From Serpentinicella sp031432315 (lineage in GTDB: Bacteria > Bacillota > Clostridia > Peptostreptococcales > Natronincolaceae), in contig NZ_JAVKGO010000013.1 in NCBI RefSeq assembly GCF_031432315.1, positions 1-64,000 of the forward strand: a DNA stretch of 64,000 nt, in the 5' to 3' direction. The position numbers and the translations under genes were made by a program. Below, one piece after another: positions 43,802-51,789 of the stretch. The notes below the pieces were generated by a model. It was not told where the DNA came from and ran no database searches. It saw only the letters and a program-made list of their open reading frames with translations. Position 1 is the first letter of the stretch; every line of letters begins with the position of its first letter.

Positions 43802-44248
43802 CTACATGAATACATCTACCAACAACCCACGTATATCATCTAATTTTTTTATGACACTAATCCGATCTACTTCTTGCTTTAAGAATTCTTTCGTTAAATT
43901 TTCAAGCTCCCGGTCTACTTGTTTAACAATTCCATAAACTCGGTGACGACCTCGACGGTCTAAAAAGTTTTGTTTAGAAAATTGATGAGAATTTTTTGTT
44001 GCAACATCAAGAAAATCTCTCACTAATTCTTTATATTTAACCACTTCGCTAAGATGTAGACGATCACTAATTTTTTCAGACTGGTCTGCAATTTTATCAT
44101 AAAGACCTTCCAGGTGACTACGTACCTGGTCAGACTGTATGTTTTGAAACTTCTGTAAAAATTCTTGTTTTTGAACGTCTTTTCTTTTCGTAGAAGGTTC
44201 TGGAAAATTAATTGCATCACTGGCATTAACTGCATTTATTCCGCTCAT
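43802..44248 (-). CDS. yaaR: YaaR family protein (DUF327)
   Basis: A 148-residue soluble protein of the YaaR/DUF327 family. The core KRKDVQKQEFLQKFQNIQSDQVRSHLEGLYDKIADQSEKISDRLHLSEVVKYKELVRDFLDVATKNSHQFSKQNFLDRRGRHRVYGIVKQVDRELENLTKEFLKQE is all helical with a conserved RRGRHRVYGIV motif. The function is unknown. It is divergent from the giant flagellar protein gene at 44649 and carries GCCGATAA, a perfect sigma-28 -10, in its own upstream region (minus strand 44321-44314), which hints at membership in the motility regulon. The RBS is GAGGTGAT. Confidence 0.88.
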   Translation of the reverse strand: MSGINAVNASDAINFPEPSTKRKDVQKQEFLQKFQNIQSDQVRSHLEGLYDKIADQSEKISDRLHLSEVVKYKELVRDFLDVATKNSHQFSKQNFLDRRGRHRVYGIVKQVDRELENLTKEFLKQEVDRISVIKKLDDIRGLLVDVFM

Positions 44249-44313
44249 AGATTATCACCTCTTTTGTTACATATATTTTATCCTATAATTAGGTCATTTT
44301 CAACTTAATATAT

Positions 44314-44341
44314 TTATCGGCAATTTAGGTGAAAAAGTAAA
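44314..44341 (-). promoter_or_regulatory. Partial sigma-28 promoter of yaaR
   Basis: On the minus strand GCCGATAA (44321 to 44314) is perfect, but the expected TAAA 16 bases upstream reads TTTA (44341-44338). The -10 is good and the -35 poor. Confidence 0.4.
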
Positions 44342-44364
44342 GGATTAATATAAACTCAGTTAAG

Positions 44365-44556
44365 TAGAAGCGAATTCATTCGCCGGCAAGACCAATTATA
44401 GTTATTTTGTCATGCTGAATGCAATGAAGCATCTCGGGTGTAAAGCTACAATGAAGAAGCAAAACCGAGATCCCGGTACCCTCAGGGTGACAGAAAGATT
44501 TTATTATGGTAATACAGAAATATATTCTGATATAAAGTAGAGGCAAACTCATTCGC
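44365..44556. repeat. B and C palindromes between yaaR and the giant gene
   Basis: Family B at about 44366-44384 (GTAGAAGCGAATTCATTCGCC) and again, decayed, at 44537-44557 (GTAGAGGCAAACTCATTCGCC). Family C forward at 44409-44440 and reverse at 44466-44492. No gene is visible here. Confidence 0.8.
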
Positions 44557-44593
44557 CGAACATTAATACAACAAATATAATTTCATCCACTTC

Positions 44594-44621
44594 TAAAGAA
44601 AAACATAAAATTTGACGATAA
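44594..44621 (+). promoter_or_regulatory. Sigma-28 promoter of the giant YlqG-like gene
   Basis: CTAAAG with TAAA at 44594-44597, 16 bases, GACGATAA at 44614-44621. It differs from the full consensus by one base. Confidence 0.8.
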
Positions 44622-44648
44622 ATATGTAGAGTGAAAGGCGGTGACCCT

Positions 44649-47600
44649 ATGAATTTTATTTCCAATCAAAATCGTGTAAAGGTTGCACAACCAACATATG
44701 ATCGTATACAAAGTAATTTTAAAATAAAAGGTACGTTAATAGAAAAAGAAAGTGAAAAAGTAAAAGTAGATATTGGTTCAAATAAAGTCATTGAAGCTCG
44801 GTTAAAAAATGAGTTAAAAGCTGAAGTCGGTGACGAAGTTGTTATAGATAAGCGAGAAATCCTAGAATCAAAGCTAATTCAAAAAGAAGATGCTGTCGAA
44901 ACAACAAAAGAGGGCCAAAAACAAAAAGAAATTTTACAAAGGTTACAATTACCAATTAATGATGAAACAAAGGAAGCCCTTAAGACCTTAGAAAATCATA
45001 AAATTAAAATATCAAAAGAGAACATCCAATCTTTTATTGCATCAAAAAAACAGCTAAGCAAAGTAGTCGAAGGTTTAGATTATGATACAGCCATTGAGCT
45101 GATTGATAAAAATATTGATATTGAAAAAGAATCTTTACAAAAAATAGCCAAGGAAATTGAACAGATCAAAAGTGAAAAAGAGCAGTTTTCATTTATGAAG
45201 CTATTTACTCGGAAGAAAAAAATGTCCACTCAAGAAGCAGAAAAAATTTCACAAAAGATTTATGGAAGTAAAATGGGCAAAGACGTAACCGATGCGATTA
45301 AAGCCTTACATAAATCAGGGACAGAAATATCAAAACAAAATATTAATCGTATTCAAGATGTGCTAAACAAAGTGGACAATATTCAAACGATAGAAGATGA
45401 AACTTTAGTGCAGACGGTAAAAAATAAAATTAATACATCTATCGAAAATCTGTACAAACTTAAAAATAGTGTGGTTAAAAGTAAAATACAGGTTGAGCAA
45501 AAACAGGGTCACTTTGTGAGTAATGCATATGAAAGTATGTATGGGAGCAATCAAAAGGTGACAGAAAAAGATTTACGACTGATGGAAGAGGATATTAGAT
45601 CCCTATTGGTTGATGCGGATATGGAACCAAGCAAAGATAAGATGGCTATATCGAAAGCACTTATACGAGAAGGCGTAGATGCTTCAAAAGAAAATATTAC
45701 AAAAGTTATTGAAGTTAAGGAAGCAATTAAAGAAGTAAAAGCTTTATTAAATACAGAAAAAGCAGCTATGTTAATTCATAACATGGAGGCCTTTGAGCAA
45801 GAAGATATTGTGACTTTAGTGGAAAAATTAAAGATCCTAGATGCAGAGATAGAACAAGCAACAATCTCTGGAACAGAGGGTAAAAATCAAGATAACCTAG
45901 TTCATAAAAAGGTTATAGAGGAACAAGTGATTGATGTAGAAAAAATAGAGGTGCAAAAACAAGAAAATAAAACTACTGAATTAGTAGATACGGAAAATAA
46001 ACAACATCAAGTAGTAACAGAAAAAAATAATGTTCAGGAGTTATTAAATAAGATTGAACAATTAGAAAAACTAGATGAAAAAACTTTCGTTTCATTAATT
46101 AAAAAAGGCATTGACTTTAAGCTTGATACTTTAAATAAAATAGCAAGTAAAGATCCAAAACAACAAGAAGCCCTAATGGAAAGTGTTACTAAATCAGCCC
46201 CTGAGGTAAAACCTACTGCCTTAGAATATAGTTTTCATGTTGCGAAGGCAATTGATACGGTTAAAACCGTGGATCTAAATACCATTGCTTTTCATGTAAA
46301 CAATAGGGTGCCTGTTACATTGGAAGGACTTGCACTGAGTCGTGAGTGGGTACTGAATAAAGAAAATCAAGCACATATAGAGGAAGTATCAGAAAAAGAA
46401 GTAGTGCAAAATAACAAAGAAGAAAAACTTGAAAATATTAAAAAACATATTACCCGTTTAACCAATCAATTTAAAAATGTCGGCGTAAAACTAATACAAG
46501 AAACAAAAAAAATACCTGCAGCTGCTGAAAGCAAAGTACAAAGTTATTTAAAACAAAATGAAATTACGACCATCAAAGGGGAAAAGGAAGACTTTGAGGC
46601 AGCAAGAGCTTTAATAAAAAATAGTGTTTCTATCAATAAAGCTAACATACAAAATCTTTACGATATAAAAAGTCAGGTTGACCTAGTGACAGAAAAACTT
46701 TCCTTTAACCCTGTAAAACAAGCTTTCACAGAACAGGTTTCGCTAGAAAAATTACCACTATCTAAGTTAGAAGGGTACATCAATGCCTATGAGCAGAATT
46801 TAGATCAAAACAGTCAAATGACGGAAACAATGACAGATGCTTACCAAGTAAAAGATACAGAATCACTGGAAAGAAAAGTAGAGGAAATTAAACAAAATTT
46901 AAATCAGGCGAAACAAGCCTTAAATCAAATTCAAGATGGACCTGAAAAGGACAAAGAGTATGTAGTTAAACTAGAGAAACAGGCAATTGAAAACATTAAA
47001 CAAGCAGCAGTTGCAATGAAGGCTTTAGATCTTTCAAAAGGAACAGAAAGTATAAATACACAAACCTTACAAGATCTAAAAGAGAAGCTATCTAATATGC
47101 AAGAGCTTGCAATGGAAATAGAAAAGGCTTTTACGGATTCAACACAGCTGGAAAGGGAGTCTTCAAATAAACAGGTACACCAAACACTTAATATAACAGC
47201 AGATAATATACAAGAAGCCCTACAAAATATAGAAAGAGCACTTCAGAACCTTGAAGTCGCTAACCAGCAAGTTGCAACATCAGTAGAAAACAAAGAAATA
47301 AACCAAGAAGTACAACAGGATTTTGATAACATTAGCCCAGCTCAACCAGAGGATAATAAGTTTTTCGAAAGTGGATTTGAAAAATTGCAGCTTCTACAAA
47401 CCGTAAAATCCATAGAAATAAATACCCTGGCCTTTCAGATTAGAAACGACTTACCATTAACCCTAGAAGCTTTAGAATTAAGCCAGCAATTTATAATGGG
47501 GGAAATGACAAAGGAAGAATTATTAAGTCAGTTGCAAAATTTAGAGCTAGAAGGATTAGAACAATTAGGGGAAAGAAACATTGAAAGACCTATGCCCCTA

Positions 47601-48743
47601 CCACAAGGGATGGAAAGCAACATAAAAACATATTTAAGGGATAATGAAGTAAAGTTAGGACAGGTTGCAGAAGACCCTGAAGTCAGAGAACTGGCAAGAA
47701 CCATTGTACAAAATGGAATGGGTCTAAATCGAATGAATTTACAAAATATATTTGAACTTAAAAATCAATTAGCATCTCTTGGAGAATCTTTAACAGAAAA
47801 TGAAAATCAAAAGTTAAATACAATCTTAAAAGATTTCAAAAAACTAGACATCGGTGAGGCGATCAAAACCTTAGAAAAACAAGAAACTGAAGCAATTAGT
47901 AAGCAAAGTCAATTCCAGTCAGAAGATAAGCTACAGCAGTTTATGCAAAGTTTAAAGCATATGGATATACAGCAAAAAGAACAAGTGATATCCCTATTGA
48001 TGAAAAATGCGATCCCAATGAATTTAAAAGAAGTAGCCCATGTAGAGCGCTTTTTAAACAATCAAGATCAAATTGGCAGTGCCATGAACGATCTTTTAAA
48101 TGCTTTTGAAGTGCCGGGTCGAGGAGAAGCATTCATGACTTTAGGGGATCAATTAAGAGATGCCTTAAATGGATTATCCCAGCAAATAAAGAATGGACAA
48201 ATGCTACCAGAAAGACCCTATGAACAAATCGCCCAAGTACTAGAAGAAATAGAAGGGAAATCCCATCTATTAGACAGAGAGACAAAGGAAGCAGTTCAAA
48301 GAGCAGGACAAAAGCTTTTTGATAGTTTAGAGCTACAGGTTAGATTAAATAAGCAAGATACCATCTATCAGTTACCATTGATGATTAATGATCAATTTAA
48401 AAATCTGCAAATCTACTTATTAAATGATAAAAAAGGCAGTAAAAAAATTGATCCGAAAAATATGTCTGTTCTTTTAAACTTCGATACCAATAATATTGGC
48501 AATGTGAACATGTATGTTGGGGTTAGCTATAAAAAAGTAGTTTTGAAAATGGGTTTAAGTAAGGCTGAGGACCAAGCCTTTGTGGAGAAATACACAGAGC
48601 AAATTTATAGCATGCTAGAAGACCTAGGCTACGAGGTAAAAGATTTTTCCTTTAGAGTAGAGGAAAACCAAACCCTATTATCCGCCGTTGAAGACATAGA
48701 AGAGCCACAAAATTCAAACCGAATGTTAGACGTTAAAATATAG
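44649..48743 (+). CDS. Giant helical protein with FliK/YlqG-like C-terminus
   Basis: A 1364-residue protein, mostly charged helix. A recurring unit of the form ALIk-x-G-(I/V)-x-(I/A)-(S/N)-K-x-NI is visible at about six places (for example HKIKISKENIQSF, SGTEISKQNINRI, EGVDASKENITKV, NSVSINKANIQNL, NGMGLNRMNLQNI). A second longer unit occurs twice (DLNTIAFHVNNRVPVTLEGLALS and EINTLAFQIRNDLPLTLEALELS). The last 150 residues resemble the Flg_hook domain of FliK. No signal peptide or membrane helix is present. The pair with the next gene matches B. subtilis ylqG-ylqH. ATG 44649 follows AAAGGCGGTGA. The function, perhaps in hook-length or export control, is unproven. Confidence 0.8.
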   Translation: MNFISNQNRVKVAQPTYDRIQSNFKIKGTLIEKESEKVKVDIGSNKVIEARLKNELKAEVGDEVVIDKREILESKLIQKEDAVETTKEGQKQKEILQRLQLPINDETKEALKTLENHKIKISKENIQSFIASKKQLSKVVEGLDYDTAIELIDKNIDIEKESLQKIAKEIEQIKSEKEQFSFMKLFTRKKKMSTQEAEKISQKIYGSKMGKDVTDAIKALHKSGTEISKQNINRIQDVLNKVDNIQTIEDETLVQTVKNKINTSIENLYKLKNSVVKSKIQVEQKQGHFVSNAYESMYGSNQKVTEKDLRLMEEDIRSLLVDADMEPSKDKMAISKALIREGVDASKENITKVIEVKEAIKEVKALLNTEKAAMLIHNMEAFEQEDIVTLVEKLKILDAEIEQATISGTEGKNQDNLVHKKVIEEQVIDVEKIEVQKQENKTTELVDTENKQHQVVTEKNNVQELLNKIEQLEKLDEKTFVSLIKKGIDFKLDTLNKIASKDPKQQEALMESVTKSAPEVKPTALEYSFHVAKAIDTVKTVDLNTIAFHVNNRVPVTLEGLALSREWVLNKENQAHIEEVSEKEVVQNNKEEKLENIKKHITRLTNQFKNVGVKLIQETKKIPAAAESKVQSYLKQNEITTIKGEKEDFEAARALIKNSVSINKANIQNLYDIKSQVDLVTEKLSFNPVKQAFTEQVSLEKLPLSKLEGYINAYEQNLDQNSQMTETMTDAYQVKDTESLERKVEEIKQNLNQAKQALNQIQDGPEKDKEYVVKLEKQAIENIKQAAVAMKALDLSKGTESINTQTLQDLKEKLSNMQELAMEIEKAFTDSTQLERESSNKQVHQTLNITADNIQEALQNIERALQNLEVANQQVATSVENKEINQEVQQDFDNISPAQPEDNKFFESGFEKLQLLQTVKSIEINTLAFQIRNDLPLTLEALELSQQFIMGEMTKEELLSQLQNLELEGLEQLGERNIERPMPLPQGMESNIKTYLRDNEVKLGQVAEDPEVRELARTIVQNGMGLNRMNLQNIFELKNQLASLGESLTENENQKLNTILKDFKKLDIGEAIKTLEKQETEAISKQSQFQSEDKLQQFMQSLKHMDIQQKEQVISLLMKNAIPMNLKEVAHVERFLNNQDQIGSAMNDLLNAFEVPGRGEAFMTLGDQLRDALNGLSQQIKNGQMLPERPYEQIAQVLEEIEGKSHLLDRETKEAVQRAGQKLFDSLELQVRLNKQDTIYQLPLMINDQFKNLQIYLLNDKKGSKKIDPKNMSVLLNFDTNNIGNVNMYVGVSYKKVVLKMGLSKAEDQAFVEKYTEQIYSMLEDLGYEVKDFSFRVEENQTLLSAVEDIEEPQNSNRMLDVKI

Positions 48744-48752
48744 GTGATTTTT

Positions 48753-49037
48753 ATGGATAAAAATAAAAAGGCTTTAGCTTTAGAATACGACGCCCAGCGG
48801 CAACGCGTACCAAAAATTACAGCCACAGGCAGAGGAATTGTTGCAGAAAACATCATAAAAAAAGCAGAAGAAAACGATGTATTTATCTATGAGGACGAAA
48901 GGCTGGTGAAGGAATTGATGCAATTTCAAGTAGGCGCTGAAATTCCAGAGGAACTTTATGAAATAGTGGCACAAATTCTGGTGTTTGTTGAAAGTGTCGA
49001 CCGAGAAAAGGGAAAAGAGGAAAGATTTAAGTTTTGA
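48753..49037 (+). CDS. FlhB C-terminal-domain-like protein (YlqH/FlhX type)
   Basis: A 94-residue soluble protein equal to the cytoplasmic C-terminal domain of FlhB, the export switch: KALALEYDAQRQRVPKITATGRGIVAENIIKKAEENDVFIYEDERLVKELMQFQVGAEIPEELYEIVAQILVFV. The NPTH self-cleavage motif of true FlhB is absent, as in the B. subtilis YlqH paralogue. It begins nine bases after the giant FliK-like gene, whose stop codon lies in its RBS (TAGGTGA), so translation is coupled. The pair mirrors the FliK-FlhB partnership that controls substrate switching. ATG 48753 is preferred to GTG 48744. Confidence 0.88.
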   Translation: MDKNKKALALEYDAQRQRVPKITATGRGIVAENIIKKAEENDVFIYEDERLVKELMQFQVGAEIPEELYEIVAQILVFVESVDREKGKEERFKF

Positions 49038-49052
49038 GCTAGTTTAAATTGT

Positions 49053-49115
49053 CATGCTGACATAGATTGGGTTTTGTCATGCTGAACGCCAGTGAAGCAT
49101 CTCGGGTTTACGGGT
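49053..49115. repeat. Family C copies upstream of the long flagellin
   Basis: A fragment GTCATGCTGACATAGATTGGG at about 49051 and a full copy GTCATGCTGAACGCCAGTGAAGCATCTCGGG at about 49076-49107. The rest of the gap holds the flagellin promoter. Confidence 0.75.
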
Positions 49116-49148
49116 TTAAAGATTTTAAAAAAGAATATAAGAAAAAAC

Positions 49149-49176
49149 TAAAGAATTCACCGAATTCAGTCGATAA
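49149..49176 (+). promoter_or_regulatory. Sigma-28 promoter of the long flagellin
   Basis: CTAAAG with TAAA at 49149-49152, 16 bases, GTCGATAA at 49169-49176. The leader is about 80 bases to the ATG. Confidence 0.8.
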
Positions 49177-49260
49177 AAATATTGAGAGAAAAAATAGTAC
49201 AAGTATAATAATTTAAAATATAAAGTATAAAAGGATAATTCACTAAGGGGGAAATAATTC

Positions 49261-50856
49261 ATGCGTATTAATAATAACATTCCGGCATTAAATGCCCACA
49301 GATTACTAAGCAATAACACAAACAAATCTTCAAAGGTTTTAGAAAGGCTATCTTCAGGGAAAAAGATTAATAGAGCTGCAGACGATGCCGCAGGGATGGC
49401 AATCTCTGAAAAAATGAAAGCCCAAGTTAGAGGTTTAAGAAAAGCTTCTCAAAATACATTAGATGGAATCTCTTTAATTCAAACCGCAGAGGGTGCAATG
49501 AATGAAGTTCACTCTATGCTACAAAGAATGAGAGAGCTAGCAGTACAATCTGCAAATGGTACAGTGACAGATGAGGATAGAAGTGCGATTCAAGATGAAG
49601 TAAACCAATTAACTTCAGAGGTAAATCGAATTGCAAATGGTACTGAGTTTAATACAAGAAACTTACTTCGTGGTAATCAAGCAGAAAATACAAATACTAC
49701 AGTACATAGAATGTCTACAGGTGAGCCTGCTGTGTTAATAACAGAGAATATATCAGGTGACTTGGGTGATGATTTAAATGGAGATAACTTGTCTATTTGG
49801 ATTGATGGCGAGGAACGAAGCGTTACTATGACAAAGCTACAAGGAGAGCACAATACTGGAGAAGAATTAAAAAATGCTATTAATGATGCTATTGGAGATC
49901 GTGGACAAGCTATATTTACTAATAATGGTACTTTAGAAATAAAGTCTACTTCAATTGGTGGAACAAGCGAAGTCAAGGTAACAGGATCTTCTAGAGTAAT
50001 GAACGTGTTATTTGATGATGAAGACGACCGAGTAGAAAGAGGAGAAGCTGAAAATGATATAGATAAAGCTGTAGGAACTTTCTACTTTAATGATATGCCG
50101 GAAGCAGGATCTACTTTAACGATCGGAAATGAAAAAATTGAATTTTATAATAGTGCAGAGGCACCATATACTGGTTCAAACCGTCCTATAGATATTAATA
50201 ATAAAGATATAAAAGGTATTGTTGAATCAATAACTGATTTAGATTTTGAAGGTGTTGAAATGAAAGTTGATGATGATGTAGAGGAAAGACTTGTTATAAC
50301 AGCGACAGAAGAATATGCAGGGTTTAAAGGACAGGCGATATTCTTAGAGGGGACTCCTGATGAGTTCGTAACAAATCTTCAAATTGGACCGAATCAAGGA
50401 CAAGGGTTTAGATTGTCTGTTGGAGATATCCGTGCAACTAAATTAGGTATAAGTCATACAGATCCATTAGGAAATCCAGGTGTTAGAGGAGCAGCTTTCC
50501 TTGAAGTACAAGATGTAACCGATGGATTATCAGAAGCAACTATAGAACATGCTTTGGATGTTTCAACAGAGGAAAGAGCAACTGCAGCAATTACGGTTTA
50601 TGATAACGCGATTGTTAATGTAGCAGAGCTTAGAGGGGCATTAGGAGCAATACAAAATAGACTTGAGTACACTGCTGCAAACCTTGATAATACAACAGAG
50701 AACTTAACAGCAGCATTATCAAGAATAGAAGATGCGGACATGGCCCTTGAGATGTCTGAGCATACAAAACTAAATGTTCTAATGCAAGCTGGTACTTCTA
50801 TGTTAGCCCAAGCGAATCAAAGACCACAAACAATATTACAATTATTAAACGCATAG
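49261..50856 (+). CDS. Flagellin, long form with central D2/D3-like domain
   Basis: A 531-residue flagellin. Both ends are canonical (MRINNNIPALNAHRLLSNNTNKSSKVLERLSSGKKINRAADDAAGMAISEKMKAQVRGL; RLEYTAANLDNTTENLTAALSRIEDADMALEMSEHTKLNVLMQAGTSMLAQANQRPQTILQLL). Between them, residues about 145-430 form an acidic, beta-rich insert. I looked for the HExxH zinc-protease motif of flagellinolysins and found none. It is twice as long as the hag product at 12169, so the cell has two quite different filament subunits. It has its own sigma-28 promoter. Confidence 0.95.
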   Translation: MRINNNIPALNAHRLLSNNTNKSSKVLERLSSGKKINRAADDAAGMAISEKMKAQVRGLRKASQNTLDGISLIQTAEGAMNEVHSMLQRMRELAVQSANGTVTDEDRSAIQDEVNQLTSEVNRIANGTEFNTRNLLRGNQAENTNTTVHRMSTGEPAVLITENISGDLGDDLNGDNLSIWIDGEERSVTMTKLQGEHNTGEELKNAINDAIGDRGQAIFTNNGTLEIKSTSIGGTSEVKVTGSSRVMNVLFDDEDDRVERGEAENDIDKAVGTFYFNDMPEAGSTLTIGNEKIEFYNSAEAPYTGSNRPIDINNKDIKGIVESITDLDFEGVEMKVDDDVEERLVITATEEYAGFKGQAIFLEGTPDEFVTNLQIGPNQGQGFRLSVGDIRATKLGISHTDPLGNPGVRGAAFLEVQDVTDGLSEATIEHALDVSTEERATAAITVYDNAIVNVAELRGALGAIQNRLEYTAANLDNTTENLTAALSRIEDADMALEMSEHTKLNVLMQAGTSMLAQANQRPQTILQLLNA

Positions 50857-50871
50857 TTACAATTAATATTA

Positions 50872-50896
50872 AGGGAGAGGGTACTCTCCCTGTTTT
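50872..50896 (+). terminator. Weak terminator after the long flagellin
   Basis: An 8-bp stem AGGGAGAG-GGTA-CTCTCCCT (50872-50891) with a short T-rich tail; some read-through into the following fliS-like gene is likely. Confidence 0.65.
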
Positions 50897-50929
50897 AATC
50901 ATAAGCCCAATTTAGAAAGGTGATTGAAC

Positions 50930-51406
50930 ATGATTGAAAAAGAGTATTTAGCCAACAAAATTACCCAAGCAAATGATGCGCAGCTAGTGGCAATATTATT
51001 TGAAGCATTTATCGATGCTTTAAATGATGCAATTGCACAGGTGAAAAATAAAGATGAAAAACAATTAAATAAGTCTACTCAAAAAGCTAGAAGCATTATT
51101 GCAGAGCTCCTTGCTACTGTACAAGGAGATACAGAAATTGCACTCAATTTAAAGAGTTTATATGTTTATTTAAATAAGTTAGTGACAGAGGCTGAAATTG
51201 AAAAGGATGTAAATAAATTTGAGCAGGCAATAAAAATTGCCACACCTCAATTAGAAGCTTGGACAGAGCTAGGGGAAAAAGAAGTAACAGCGACTACTGA
51301 AACAATAAAGCCAAAGGGGCCTGCGATTGTAGCGGGTATGACCTACGGCAAAGGGCAATTAAATGACCATGTAATGAATGATGGAGATCGATGGGAAAAA
51401 GGTTGA
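50930..51406 (+). CDS. Second FliS-type flagellin chaperone
   Basis: A 158-residue FliS-fold protein (EKEYLANKITQANDAQLVAILFEAFIDALNDAIAQVKNKDEKQLNKSTQKARSIIAELLATVQGDTEIALNLKSLYVYLNKLVTEAEI). It is divergent from the FliS at 36682 and has an extra C-terminal tail of about 45 residues (KPKGPAIVAGMTYGKGQLND...). It sits directly behind the long flagellin, so it is probably its dedicated chaperone. The ATG at 50930 follows GAAAGGTGA; the TTG at 50924 is too close to that site. A very strong terminator follows. Confidence 0.85.
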   Translation: MIEKEYLANKITQANDAQLVAILFEAFIDALNDAIAQVKNKDEKQLNKSTQKARSIIAELLATVQGDTEIALNLKSLYVYLNKLVTEAEIEKDVNKFEQAIKIATPQLEAWTELGEKEVTATTETIKPKGPAIVAGMTYGKGQLNDHVMNDGDRWEKG

Positions 51407-51410
51407 TATA

Positions 51411-51460
51411 AAAAACGAAGCACTGAAAAGGAAGTTGTTCCTTTTCAGTGCTTCGTTTTT
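51411..51460 (+). terminator. Strong terminator after the second fliS
   Basis: A 23-bp perfect stem, AAAAACGAAGCACTGAAAAG.. with its complement, around the loop GTTG, ending in five T residues. Confidence 0.95.
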
Positions 51461-51497
51461 GGACTATTTATGATGTTGATGATTATACATGACAAAC

Positions 51498-51671
51498 CCG
51501 AATGTTTTAAAACTACGTAAATTCGCTTTAAACAAAGTAAGAATGAGCTTAAAGATAATCATAAATTTTTAAAACTCGCTACGCTCAAACAGTTAAAAAT
51601 TCTTAACTGATTATCTTACGCTCTTTTTATTGTAACTTCGCTAATCATTTACTTTAGTTTTAAAAAAATCG
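51498..51671. repeat. Large imperfect palindrome (about 174 bp)
   Basis: The gap 51461-51789 has no gene. It holds arms that pair at several levels: CCGAATGTTTTAAAACTACG with AGTTTTAAAAAAATCGG at the outside; GAGCTTAAAGATAATCA (about 51545-51561) with TGATTATCTTACGCTC (about 51608-51623); and ATTTTTAA with TTAAAAAT nearest the centre. The centre is AACTCGCTACGCTCAAACAG. It could be a decayed MITE or a long cruciform-forming repeat. Confidence 0.65.
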
Positions 51672-51789
51672 GATTTTAGTTTTCGCTCTCATTAAGGTCG
51701 ACAAAGGGAATTTAAAACTTTAAAAGGATTTAGCTAGTTATATAAAGAATTATGTAGGATATACTTGTTTAATGAAGGAGGATGACTGA

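Noticed and set aside
49700..50500. Flagellinolysin-type metalloprotease insert in the long flagellin
   Set aside because: No HExxH zinc motif is found anywhere in the insert.
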